From Pseudomonadota bacterium (GTDB taxonomy: Bacteria > Desulfobacterota > Desulfobacteria > Desulfobacterales > RPRI01): a DNA stretch of 10,156 bases. The stretch is from the NCBI GenBank assembly GCA_018830925.1, contig JAHJRK010000489.1, forward strand, positions 1 through 10,156, read 5' to 3'. Under the pieces are notes generated by a model. It was not told where the DNA came from. It saw nothing but the letters and a program-made list of their open reading frames with translations, and searched no databases. Every line of letters begins with the position of its first letter. The first letter of the stretch is position 1. The translations under genes and the position numbers were made by a program. Shown piece by piece: positions 1 through 8,006 of the stretch.

Positions 1-188
1 AACAAAGACTGCTTTTTTAAAAAGAAGTAATCCGTTCCAAATTTCTTGAAAGCAAGGACGGAGCTTGCGCTGTAGACCATTATTATGCCTATTGCAGTCA
101 GCATAAGAACGGGGAACATGAGCTTAACGTCATAATACCCCGTAGGTTCGTTTCCTGATGTTAATATCCTGCTATCATGTCTCATCAT
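1..188 (-). CDS. ftsW: FtsW, septal peptidoglycan polymerase (N-terminal part, runs off left edge)
   Basis: Only the first 62 codons are present. The frame reads from an ATG at 188-186 (a second ATG follows directly at 185-183) and begins MMRHDSRILTSGNEPTGYYD. A hydrophobic first membrane segment follows, about residues 24-42, ending in MVYSASSVLAF and then FGTDYFFLKKQ. The 'MVYSAS' motif after a short cytoplasmic tail is typical of the first helix of SEDS-family FtsW/RodA. FtsW is the inner-membrane glycosyltransferase that polymerises lipid II at the septum with the transpeptidase FtsI. Its start codon overlaps the murD stop as ATGA, so the two are probably translationally coupled. RodA is the alternative, but the position directly after murD in a dcw cluster favours FtsW. 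Confidence 0.9.
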   Translation of the reverse strand, partial: MMRHDSRILTSGNEPTGYYDVKLMFPVLMLTAIGIIMVYSASSVLAFKKFGTDYFFLKKQSL

Positions 189-1600
189 CTGTTTCTCTTC
201 AACGCTTCAACCGCTTTGCAGAAGATTTCTCCCCTGTGCGCATAACTTGTGAACATATCAAAACTCGTACAGGCCGGGGATAAAAGCACTATGTCGCCAG
301 CCGTTGCAGCATCGTGTGCCAGACCCACGGCATCATCCATTGTAACCGCATAAGTTGTTTCAACAGTCTCTCCGAGTGCGGATTTTATCTCCTCCTTTGC
401 TTCTCCGAGAAGAATCAGCTTTTTTACATGATCCATGACGGCATTCTTCAGAAGACTGAAATTGATACCTTTATTCCGGCCTCCCATAATCAGAATAACC
501 GGATTGCGGAACACCTCAAGCGCTTTGATAACCGAGTCGGCAGTGGTAGCCTTGGAATCGTCATAGTATCCCACCTTGTTTATCTCGGCGACAAGCTCGA
601 TCCTGTGGGGAAGGCCTCTGAATTTTTTCAAAGCACGCCTGATTCCAATCTGATTTCCTCCTGCTGCAAAGGCTGCAAGAGTCGCGGCGGCGACATTCTC
701 CATGTTATGTTTTCCCGGAAGATTTATTTCCGAAAAACTCAAAGAGAAATTTGCTCCGGTATTTGAAGTCTGACCGGTTGCCTCGTTATTCAGGCAATTT
801 ACGGTTTTATTCAGATTAAAGATTATGCGGTCATCAGATATTTTTGCATATTCTTCATAATCCCGCGAGCCGGAATCTTTGAAAAAAGGAAGTATGCCGC
901 ACTTTATGTTACCGCTTACCTGCAGGATATACCGGTCCGAAGCATTGAAAACCAAGACATCATTGCCTTTCTGGTTTTCAAAGATCCTTGCTTTTGACTT
1001 TACATAGGCGTCAAATCCAGGATAGCGGTCGAGATGGTCTTCCGTAATATTCAGCAAAACACCGACCCTCGGTCTGAATGTCTTTATTGTGTCGAGTTGG
1101 AAGCTGCTGATTTCGGCTACAACCACATCTGCTCTGTTTTCACTCTCGGCATAATCAATAAGGGGTTTTCCGATATTGCCCCCGACAAATACCTTTAAAC
1201 CTGACTCTTCGAGCATATTGCCGATAAGAGTTGTTGTTGTGGTCTTTCCGTTTGTTCCGGTTACAGCAACAATCGGCTCTTTTATGAATCTTGATGCAAG
1301 CTCGATTTCTCCTGTAACGATTGCTCCCCGTTCCGCAGCCCTTGTAACAGGCTCAATCGTATGCGGCACCCCGGGGCTTAAAACGATGATTTCGGCATTC
1401 AGGAATGATGAAGAACTATGCGTTCCAAGCTCAACATTAATCCCGATTGCCTGAAGTTCTTTTGCCGCATCATCAAGATTTTTATCTTTTGAAGAATCCG
1501 AGACCGTTACCTGAGCGCCTCTTTTTCTTAAAAAAACAGCTGCAGATATTCCAGTTTTTCCCAGACCGACAACAACTGTTTTTTTCCCGGATATTTCCAT
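185..1600 (-). CDS. murD: MurD, UDP-N-acetylmuramoyl-L-alanine--D-glutamate ligase
   Basis: 471 residues, a normal length for MurD, which adds D-glutamate to UDP-MurNAc-L-Ala with ATP in the cytoplasm. The N-terminal Rossmann-like domain opens VVVGLGKTGIS (residues 8-18) and includes LSPGVP (74-79). The central ATPase domain has the P-loop GTNGKT at 115-120, EISSFQL at 163-169 and LNITEDHLDRY at 183-193. K203, in KARIFEN, aligns with the carbamylated lysine of Mur ligases. The C-terminal domain carries DDSKATT and, near the end, LLSPACTSFDMF...HRGEIF, a MurD-specific signature. The ATG is preceded by AAGGAA at good spacing. A 180-bp repeat-filled gap separates it from mraY upstream, whereas downstream it overlaps ftsW by 4 bases. 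Confidence 0.97.
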   Translation of the reverse strand: MEISGKKTVVVGLGKTGISAAVFLRKRGAQVTVSDSSKDKNLDDAAKELQAIGINVELGTHSSSSFLNAEIIVLSPGVPHTIEPVTRAAERGAIVTGEIELASRFIKEPIVAVTGTNGKTTTTTLIGNMLEESGLKVFVGGNIGKPLIDYAESENRADVVVAEISSFQLDTIKTFRPRVGVLLNITEDHLDRYPGFDAYVKSKARIFENQKGNDVLVFNASDRYILQVSGNIKCGILPFFKDSGSRDYEEYAKISDDRIIFNLNKTVNCLNNEATGQTSNTGANFSLSFSEINLPGKHNMENVAAATLAAFAAGGNQIGIRRALKKFRGLPHRIELVAEINKVGYYDDSKATTADSVIKALEVFRNPVILIMGGRNKGINFSLLKNAVMDHVKKLILLGEAKEEIKSALGETVETTYAVTMDDAVGLAHDAATAGDIVLLSPACTSFDMFTSYAHRGEIFCKAVEALKRNR

Positions 1601-1780
1601 TTGTTCCTTAAAAGACCGAATTTCGGAATTCGAATATCGTACTTCGATGTCCGATGTCCGATATTCTGCTTTTATTATATTCCTTCGTGTTCTTCGTGGT
1701 TAAATATCCCACCTTGTGCCTCTTGCTTTTCTGATCCATGGCCCCTGATCCCTGCCTCATGCCTTCCGCCTCATGCCTTT
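1601..1780. repeat. Repeat-filled gap between mraY and murD
   Basis: This 180-bp gap inside an otherwise compact operon contains no credible gene, only three kinds of degenerate repeat. The part near murD (about 1614-1666) is built of CGATGTCCGA/CGAATATCG words and includes an 18-mer, GTCCGATGTCCGATATTC (1649-1666), that recurs exactly at 9732-9749 and inverted at 9611-9628. The middle (1683-1698) has CTTCGTG twice with a 9-bp period. The part near mraY (1731-1786) shows a 14-bp period: CTGATCC at 1731 and 1745, GCCTCATGCCTT at 1754 and 1768. The murD ribosome binding site lies at the left end. I see no clear terminator or promoter. An open frame through it on the plus strand is compositional and not a gene. 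Confidence 0.85.
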
Positions 1781-2860
1781 TTATCTCAATTTAAGCGTAC
1801 TCAAAGAAATAAGGGCAAGCGCAATCGCAATAATCCAGAATCTTACAATTACTTTGGGCTCCGGCCATCCTTTCAGTTCAAAATGGTGATGAAGGGGAGC
1901 CATCCTGAATATCCTTTTTCCTTTTGTCATTTTAAAGAAACCCACCTGAAAAATCACCGAAAGAGCTTCGATTACGAATAATCCCCCGACAATGACAAGC
2001 AGGATCTCCTGTTTTGTCATGACTGCAACCGTCCCGATAACAGCGCCAATAGACAATGAACCTACATCGCCCATAAAAACCTGCGCCGGGTATGCATTGA
2101 ACCAGAGAAACCCCAGGCCTGCTCCAGCAAGGGCTCCGCAGAATACCGTTATCTCGCCGCTTCCGGGCACAAAATTGATTTGAAGGTACTCGGCGATTTT
2201 GACATGTCCCGTAACATAGGCAAAGATCATGTATGTAACCGCCGCAATAATTGCCGGCCCTATGGCAAGGCCGTCAAGCCCGTCGGTAAGATTAACGGCA
2301 TTTGAAGTTCCCACGATAACAAGCGCGGCAAAAAGTATGTAGAACAGACCGAGATCTGGTGAAAAGTTCTTGAAAAAAGGGAATGTCAGGGTGTCTGGAA
2401 AATCAGGGCATAGATAGATTAACGTGCCCACAACGAGAGCGAATAGCGACTGCATGGTAAGTTTTTGCAGTGCGCTTAAGCCTTTGTTCTGTTTTTTGAC
2501 CTGCTTCAGATAATCATCCGCGAATCCGATGATGCCATATCCTGTGATGACAAGCAGCAGTATCCATATGTAGTAATTGGTAAGATTGCACCAGAGTAAA
2601 GTTGATACTGTGATTGAAAAGACAATAAGGGTTCCGCCCATAGTTGGTGTGCCGGTTTTCTTCAGGTGAGCCTGAGGGCCGTCTTCCCTTATATGCTGGC
2701 CGATCTGCATGCTGGCAAGTCTGCGTATAACCCACGGTCCAAGAAGAAAACAGATCAGAAATGCGGTTAAAACGGCATATATTGTCCTGAATGTAATGTA
2801 TCTGAATACATTAAAGGCAGAAAATGTTGTATGAAGCGGATATAATAAATGATAAAGCAT
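1781..2860 (-). CDS. mraY: MraY, phospho-N-acetylmuramoyl-pentapeptide-transferase
   Basis: 359 residues, the usual MraY length, beginning MLYHLLYPL as many MraY proteins do. It transfers phospho-MurNAc-pentapeptide from UDP to undecaprenyl phosphate in the inner membrane, making lipid I. About ten hydrophobic segments are visible. Diagnostic sites fall at expected positions: GTPTMGG at 70-76, the aspartate pair D115-D116 in FADDYLK, NLTDGLDGL at 190-198, D265 in FMGDVGS, and the HHH triplet 324-326 in APLHHHFE. The gene starts 4 bp after the murEF stop; its likely ribosome binding site, GGGAG, lies within the last codons of murEF, so coupling is likely. The C-terminus (STLKLR) is complete. 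Confidence 0.98.
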   Translation of the reverse strand: MLYHLLYPLHTTFSAFNVFRYITFRTIYAVLTAFLICFLLGPWVIRRLASMQIGQHIREDGPQAHLKKTGTPTMGGTLIVFSITVSTLLWCNLTNYYIWILLLVITGYGIIGFADDYLKQVKKQNKGLSALQKLTMQSLFALVVGTLIYLCPDFPDTLTFPFFKNFSPDLGLFYILFAALVIVGTSNAVNLTDGLDGLAIGPAIIAAVTYMIFAYVTGHVKIAEYLQINFVPGSGEITVFCGALAGAGLGFLWFNAYPAQVFMGDVGSLSIGAVIGTVAVMTKQEILLVIVGGLFVIEALSVIFQVGFFKMTKGKRIFRMAPLHHHFELKGWPEPKVIVRFWIIAIALALISLSTLKLR

Positions 2861-2864
2861 CCTC

Positions 2865-5777
2865 TTATTCTCCCGCCCATTCTTTTAGTTTTAATACGAT
2901 CTTTTCCATTCTCATACCCCTTGAACCCTTGACAAGCACCCAGTCTTCAGATTTAAGCCGGCTTTTCAGATCGTTAATAATATCTTCATGTGATCCTGTG
3001 AAGACGGCAGAATGATCCATACCCTTTCCGACAGCCCCTTCCGCAATCTTTCTGGAAAATTCTCCGGTAGCATAAAGCCTTGCAATGCCGGATTCCGCAA
3101 TGAGTTCTCCGATTTTGTAGTGCATATCTTCCGAGTGCTTTCCAAGTTCAAGCATGTCGCCTGCCACAAGAATTCCGCGCTTATTGCCCATTAGCCCGAT
3201 AAGTGTTTTTATGGCAGCCTCCATTGAGCCGGGATTCGCATTGTAGGAATCGTCAATAATAGTGATTCCGTTTTGCATGGTAAATATACTCATCCTTCCT
3301 TTTACAGGGCTGAAATTTTCCAGGCCGGCTTTGATATCGCATGCGTTCATCCCGAAAAGATATCCGACGGAAGCCGCTGCAAGAGCGTTCGATACCATAA
3401 ATTTTCCCGGAACAGGGAGGTTGACCGTTATGGACTCTTTGGGAAGCCTGAGCATAAATGAAGTCGAAGTTCCCTTTGACTCAACCGACAATGCCCTTAT
3501 CAAGGCGTTCTCAGAATGTCCGAAGAGAATCACGTTTCCTGCTGCTTTTTTAGCAAGACGCATAACTCTTTCGTCATCGGCATTGAGTATTGCCGTTCCG
3601 CCTGGCATTATACCCTCGAGGAGTTCTCCTTTTGCGTTCATGACCCCTTCAATTGAAAGCACTCCCTCGAGATGTGCCGGACCGATATTTGTTATTATGC
3701 CTATATCGGGCCTGCATATTCCGGCAAGCCTCGCTATTTCGCCGGGATGATTCATGCCAAGTTCAACTACAGCCAATTTGTGGGTCGGGCGCAGCTTAAG
3801 AAGTGTCAGTGGCAGGCCGATCTCATTGTTAAGATTTCCGGTTGTTGAAAGAAGATCAAAACGGCGGGAAAGAATTGAGCTTGTCATCTGCCTTGTGGAT
3901 GTCTTACCGTTTGAGCCGGTTATTGCAACAACCGAAACTCCCGCCCTTATCCTGTTATAAGCCGCTAGATCGCCCAGTGCTTTTACGGTATCTTCGACCG
4001 CAACACAAAGTACACCGTCTTTTTCCCATTTGCCGCAGGGAAGCTTTTCAGTATGTTGCCTGTCGGCAATCAGGCCTTTTGTGCCCTTTTCGATCACCTC
4101 GCCGGCAAAGGCGTGTCCGTCATGAGAACTCCCTTTTATTGCCACAAAAAGTTCACCGGGAGATATTGTCCTGGAGTCAATCGAAATGCCGGTAAATGAG
4201 TGGTTGGTTCCCCCGGAAACAATAACGCCTTTTGTCGCTTCAATTATCTCTTCCGTTCTCCATGGGATCGGCTGTTTTGCTAAATTTGCGGATGAAAAGG
4301 CAAGCTTTGCCTCCTCTCTGTCGTCAAACGGAACGGTCTTCTTTCCGATTATCTGGTAAGTCTCATGTCCTTTTCCGGCTATCAGCACAGTGTCTCCTTC
4401 CCGGGCGGTTTTTATGGAAAGATGAATCGCTTTTTTCCGGTCAGGTTCTACTGTATATCCACGTTTGTTAAAAAAAGGTGTCAGCTCTTCCGTCTCATAG
4501 CGGTGTATTTCGTTTTGGCTGATACCGGCGGAGATCTGGCTTATGATTGACGCAGGATCTTCTGTTCTCGGGTTGTCAGATGTAATGATAGCAAGGTCGG
4601 AAAGAGTTGCGGCTATTTCACCCATCAGAGGCCGTTTTGTCCTGTCCCTGTCACCACCGCATCCGAAAACGGATATAAGCCTTCCTTTTGTTATCGGCAT
4701 TAAGGATAGAAGAACGTTTTTGATGGCGTCGGGAGTATGGGCGTAATCTACATAGACAGACACGCCTGTATCACTTTTTATTCGTTCGAGCCGGCCGGGG
4801 ATGACAGAAACCGATTCAATTCCTCTTTTTATTGTTTCAGGAGAAATGCCTAATCCTGAAGCGGCTCCGGCGGCACACAGAATGTTTTCAATATTGTGTT
4901 TTCCTGCAAGATTTGATTTTACTTCAAAAGCTCCCTGTGGAGTAGAAATTAAAGCTTTGATTCCTTCTGCACCGAGAAAGAAATCGGTGCAGTGCACTGT
5001 GCATTCGGCATATGAACCGGTTGTTATGCACCTGTTTTTAAGAGTGCCGGAAAGTTCTTTTCCTCTTTTATCATCGCAGTTAATTACGGCGAATGCCTTT
5101 TTCTTTTTAGGTCCTGAAAAAAGCAGTTCGGTGAACAGTTTTTTCTTGCATAGCCAGTAGGCTTCCATATCTTTATGATAATCAAGGTGATCCTGGGAAA
5201 GATTTGTAAAAACGGCCGCATCGAAAAAACAGCTTTCGATTCTGAAAAGGTCAATGGCATGTGATGAGACTTCCATTACAACATGGGTTATGCCATCTTC
5301 CTGCATTTCTGAAAGAATCCTCTGAAGATCGAGCGATTCAGGTGTTGTTACAGGGTTTGGAAAAGTTTTTTCCGAATAGCGGTAATTGATTGTGCCTATG
5401 ACGCCAGCATTGAAACCGGCCATTAAAAGGATGCTTTCAATCAGATATGTTATGGTGGTTTTACCGTTTGTTCCGGTAACGCCAATTAACGTGAGTTTCT
5501 CCGAAGGGTTGTCGTAATATTTTGCCGCTATACTTCCAAGAGCCTTTCTGGTGTTGGTGACTTCAAATATTACGGAATTTTTCTTCATCGGCTTTTGTAC
5601 TACAATGGCTGACGCGCCTCTTGCTATTGCCTCGTCGACAAAGTCATGGCCGTCCGCCGCATGGCCCTGAATCGCAATAAATAGGCCTTCCGGCCTGACA
5701 TCCTGTGCCCTGTAGTGAACCGAGCCGATGTTGGGGTCCGGAGAAAAATCCGCGTTTATGAGATTTGACAGCTTCAC
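2865..5777 (-). CDS. murEF: MurE-MurF fusion: meso-DAP-adding ligase joined to D-Ala-D-Ala-adding ligase
   Basis: One uninterrupted 970-codon frame holds two complete Mur ligases. Residues 1 to about 492 are MurE, which adds meso-diaminopimelate to UDP-MurNAc-L-Ala-D-Glu: P-loop TGTNGKT 101-107, MEVSSHA 168-174, likely carbamylated lysine K211 in KKKLF, GCGGDRDRTKRP 372-383, the DAP-specificity motif DNPRTED 401-407 and GKGHE 468-472. A short linker (about 493-504) leads to MurF, about 505-970, which adds D-Ala-D-Ala: ISIDSRT 531-537, second P-loop TGSNGKT 620-626, ELGMNHPGEI 672-681, NADD 732-735, YNANPGSM 845-852 and GSRGMRME 951-958. No catalytic motif is missing in either half. The start is GTG at 5777-5775: an in-frame TAA lies seven codons upstream and CAGG sits about 8 bases before it. 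Fused MurE-MurF enzymes are known, for example in Bordetella. The frame shows no sign of an assembly artefact. Confidence 0.97.
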   Translation of the reverse strand: MKLSNLINADFSPDPNIGSVHYRAQDVRPEGLFIAIQGHAADGHDFVDEAIARGASAIVVQKPMKKNSVIFEVTNTRKALGSIAAKYYDNPSEKLTLIGVTGTNGKTTITYLIESILLMAGFNAGVIGTINYRYSEKTFPNPVTTPESLDLQRILSEMQEDGITHVVMEVSSHAIDLFRIESCFFDAAVFTNLSQDHLDYHKDMEAYWLCKKKLFTELLFSGPKKKKAFAVINCDDKRGKELSGTLKNRCITTGSYAECTVHCTDFFLGAEGIKALISTPQGAFEVKSNLAGKHNIENILCAAGAASGLGISPETIKRGIESVSVIPGRLERIKSDTGVSVYVDYAHTPDAIKNVLLSLMPITKGRLISVFGCGGDRDRTKRPLMGEIAATLSDLAIITSDNPRTEDPASIISQISAGISQNEIHRYETEELTPFFNKRGYTVEPDRKKAIHLSIKTAREGDTVLIAGKGHETYQIIGKKTVPFDDREEAKLAFSSANLAKQPIPWRTEEIIEATKGVIVSGGTNHSFTGISIDSRTISPGELFVAIKGSSHDGHAFAGEVIEKGTKGLIADRQHTEKLPCGKWEKDGVLCVAVEDTVKALGDLAAYNRIRAGVSVVAITGSNGKTSTRQMTSSILSRRFDLLSTTGNLNNEIGLPLTLLKLRPTHKLAVVELGMNHPGEIARLAGICRPDIGIITNIGPAHLEGVLSIEGVMNAKGELLEGIMPGGTAILNADDERVMRLAKKAAGNVILFGHSENALIRALSVESKGTSTSFMLRLPKESITVNLPVPGKFMVSNALAAASVGYLFGMNACDIKAGLENFSPVKGRMSIFTMQNGITIIDDSYNANPGSMEAAIKTLIGLMGNKRGILVAGDMLELGKHSEDMHYKIGELIAESGIARLYATGEFSRKIAEGAVGKGMDHSAVFTGSHEDIINDLKSRLKSEDWVLVKGSRGMRMEKIVLKLKEWAGE

Positions 5778-5899
5778 CCTAGTAACCTGCTTTCCTTAGT
5801 AAGTTAGAAATTCTTTTCTACGTTTTTCTACCCTTCAAGGGGGTACTGAAAAGAGGGCAGAAAATAATTTCGTTAACGCACTTATGCCGTTTTTGGCAT
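5778..5899 (-). other. 122-bp gap between ftsI and murEF, with small hairpins
   Basis: No gene fits here. Directly after the ftsI stop, a perfect 5-bp inverted repeat (ATGCC, 6-base loop, GGCAT; 5884-5899) can form a small hairpin, but no T-run follows, so it is not a typical intrinsic terminator. A second weak stem, TACCC/GGGTA, lies around 5830-5846. On the minus strand TTGAAG, 17 bases, AAGAAT is a poor match to a sigma-70 promoter (4 of 6 in each box) and could supply extra murEF transcription. That reading is tentative. Confidence 0.4.
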
Positions 5900-7648
5900 C
5901 TATATGACTACTTTGTTTTTTTCCAGCGGCTTCGATACCGTCAGTCTGTCGGTTTTTCTGTTTTTCGGCGGTACATTCAGATAAGTTAGTGTTTCCTGCG
6001 CGATTTTACTGAAAGCTGGAGCAGCGACAACCCCGCCATAGTGATTTTTCATTGGTTCGTCTAAAATGACGAGAACGGCTATTTCAGGATTTTCAACAGG
6101 AGCGAATCCGACGAAAGAAGAAATGTATTTCCCTTTCGCATATTCTCCCTTTTCATTGATTTTCTGCGCAGTTCCGGTTTTGCCGCATACCGTATATCCT
6201 TCAAGAGCCGCATTAAAGCCGGTTCCGTCTTTGGTTACGACCGACATTAATATTTTTTTTATGGCACCGGCCGTTTCGGATGTGATTGCCTGCCTGACAG
6301 GCGCAGGCTCAAAACGTTTTACCGTCCGACCTCTTTGATCCAGTATCGCCTGAACAATAAACGGCTTCATTAAAACGCCGTCGTTGGCTATTGCAGAAAC
6401 TGCTGAAACAATCTGGAGTGGTGAAGCCGAAATTCCCTGGCCGAAAGATATGGCTCCGGCGTCAATTGCGCTCCATTTTTTGTACGGGAGCAGAGTGCCT
6501 TGCGTTTCACCGGGGCAATTGATTCCTGTTTTATCACCGAACCCAAAATCTTTAAGGGTTCTGTAAAGGGCTTCAGATCCAGTTTTTTTCCCAATTTTAT
6601 ATGCTCCGATATTGCTTGAGTATTTGACTATATCCTCAAGAGATAACCATCCATAAGGGTGCGTATCGTGGATAATATCTTTTCCAATCTTATATTCCCC
6701 GTTTTCACAGTAAAAGATCGTATTCGGGGTGCTGTTGCCATGCTCTATTGCAGCGGCAACGGTAAAAATTTTCATTGTTGAACCAGGCTCAAAAGGATCG
6801 GTTATGGCTCTGTTCCTCCACAGGTGCCTGTCAAATTTTTCATAAGAGTTGGGATTTAATAAAGGGTAGTGTGCCATGGCCAGAATAGCGCCTGTCCGGG
6901 GCGCCATGATAATTGCTATTCCGGATTTTGCAGAGTTATCTGCCACTGCTTCCTGTAATGCTTTTTCTGTTATATACTGGATTGCCTGGTCGATTGTGAG
7001 CACCAGATTACTGCCGCTGTAATCGGCTTCAGACGTTTTTTCTGAATTAAATCCATGGCCGAGGGCATCTTTCAAAACAATGAATTCATGGTCTGAACCT
7101 TTCAACTGGGTATCATAATAGAATTCAATGCCTTCAAGTCCGTTGCCGTCCATGCCGGTAAAACCGATTGTTTGCGCCGCTAGTGTTTTCTGCGGGTAAA
7201 ACCTGCTGTGTTCGGACAGGAAACCCAAGCCTTCCAGGTTCAGGCTCTTTACAGAATAAACTTCATTCGGTGTTGCCTGGCGTTTTATCCAAACGAAAGG
7301 TTTATTGGAAAACAACTTTCTCTTGAGAAGATTTGCATCCATATCAAGCGCTTTTGCGATAACTTTTGCCGCGGCATTCTTATTTAATATCCTTGGAGGA
7401 TATGCAGCGATTGATGTTATATTGATTGATACCGCCATTTCGCGCAGATTCGCATCATAAATCGTTCCCCGTTTGCCTGATTCCTTAAAAGGCCTTTCAT
7501 ACTGATCGGCAGCTTTTTTCGCGAGCCAGGAACTCTGATAAATTTGCAGATACCCGGCTTTTGCACCGATGGATGCAAGGCAGACTGCGAAGAAAATGCC
7601 GACGACAGTTATACGGAGTTTTATATATTTTGTTTTGGCGGTGTTCAT
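5900..7648 (-). CDS. ftsI: FtsI (PBP3-type), septal peptidoglycan transpeptidase
   Basis: 582 residues, the expected size for a class B penicillin-binding protein without C-terminal PASTA domains. A short cytoplasmic tail and one membrane anchor (about 11-32) precede the periplasmic part. The dimerisation/pedestal domain includes RGTIYDANLREMAVS (60-74). The transpeptidase domain has all three catalytic motifs: SxxK at S290-K293 (EPGSTMK), SxN at 344-346 (YSSNIG) and KTG at 490-492 (CGKTGTAQK). GISASPLQ (405-412) is also typical. The enzyme cross-links septal peptidoglycan as the partner of FtsW. The start ATG overlaps the ftsL stop as ATGA, indicating coupled translation. The gene ends in TAG, followed at once by a small hairpin. 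A sporulation-type paralogue is unlikely without PASTA domains and in this position. Confidence 0.95.
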   Translation of the reverse strand: MNTAKTKYIKLRITVVGIFFAVCLASIGAKAGYLQIYQSSWLAKKAADQYERPFKESGKRGTIYDANLREMAVSINITSIAAYPPRILNKNAAAKVIAKALDMDANLLKRKLFSNKPFVWIKRQATPNEVYSVKSLNLEGLGFLSEHSRFYPQKTLAAQTIGFTGMDGNGLEGIEFYYDTQLKGSDHEFIVLKDALGHGFNSEKTSEADYSGSNLVLTIDQAIQYITEKALQEAVADNSAKSGIAIIMAPRTGAILAMAHYPLLNPNSYEKFDRHLWRNRAITDPFEPGSTMKIFTVAAAIEHGNSTPNTIFYCENGEYKIGKDIIHDTHPYGWLSLEDIVKYSSNIGAYKIGKKTGSEALYRTLKDFGFGDKTGINCPGETQGTLLPYKKWSAIDAGAISFGQGISASPLQIVSAVSAIANDGVLMKPFIVQAILDQRGRTVKRFEPAPVRQAITSETAGAIKKILMSVVTKDGTGFNAALEGYTVCGKTGTAQKINEKGEYAKGKYISSFVGFAPVENPEIAVLVILDEPMKNHYGGVVAAPAFSKIAQETLTYLNVPPKNRKTDRLTVSKPLEKNKVVI

Positions 7649-7941
7649 GGGATTATGATCACCTGTTCCGATTTTGGCATTATAAGACCTAGCTGCTGTG
7701 TTGCAATCTTTGTTATTCTCCGGGGAGATTTAAGGCGTGCAATCTCGATCTTAAGATTCTTCTGCAAAGTTTTAAGTTTTAAATTATTATCCGTTTCTTT
7801 TGATATTTCATAACCTGTTTTAACGCACTGAACTCTGCACCATGTGTATACAAAAAGCTCCGATATTAACAAAACCATAATGATGGTCCATAATCCTGTA
7901 TGCTTATCCCCGGGTTTTTTGTTTTTAATATTTTTTTTCAA
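7645..7941 (-). CDS. ftsL: FtsL-like small divisome protein
   Basis: 98 residues with FtsL architecture: a basic cytoplasmic tail (MKKNIKNKK), one membrane segment (about 16-35), then a polar helical stretch (about 38-70) that could form a coiled coil, ending in LKSPRRITKIATQQLGL, the usual FtsL closing pattern. FtsL links FtsB and FtsQ to FtsWI and helps activate septal synthesis. Sequence similarity in this family is weak, so the call rests on architecture and on position between rsmH and ftsI. The start is TTG at 7941-7939. A TAA lies directly before it in frame, and the first internal ATG (residue 22) would cut into the membrane helix, so TTG is the best choice. AGGA about 11 bases upstream is a modest ribosome binding site. 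A 65-bp gap separates it from rsmH. Confidence 0.85.
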   Translation of the reverse strand: MKKNIKNKKPGDKHTGLWTIIMVLLISELFVYTWCRVQCVKTGYEISKETDNNLKLKTLQKNLKIEIARLKSPRRITKIATQQLGLIMPKSEQVIIIP

Positions 7942-8006
7942 TTACCGATAATCCTGCCAAGCCGTTGTAACAAGATAACTGTAACATTGGAATTTAGTAA
8001 CAGCTC

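Noticed and set aside
1601..1981. 126-codon plus-strand frame spanning the mraY-murD gap
   Set aside because: It runs through the degenerate repeats and into antisense mraY, with a cysteine/proline-rich composition from the repeat wording. It is not a gene.
3262..3750. 162-codon plus-strand frame inside murEF, and similar long plus-strand frames at 4801-5160 and 314-766
   Set aside because: All lie antisense to strongly conserved Mur ligase coding sequence and show no independent domain or start signal.
5826..5850. Intrinsic terminator at CCCTTCAAGGGGG in the ftsI-murEF gap
   Set aside because: The stem is only about 5 bp and no T-run follows on either strand.
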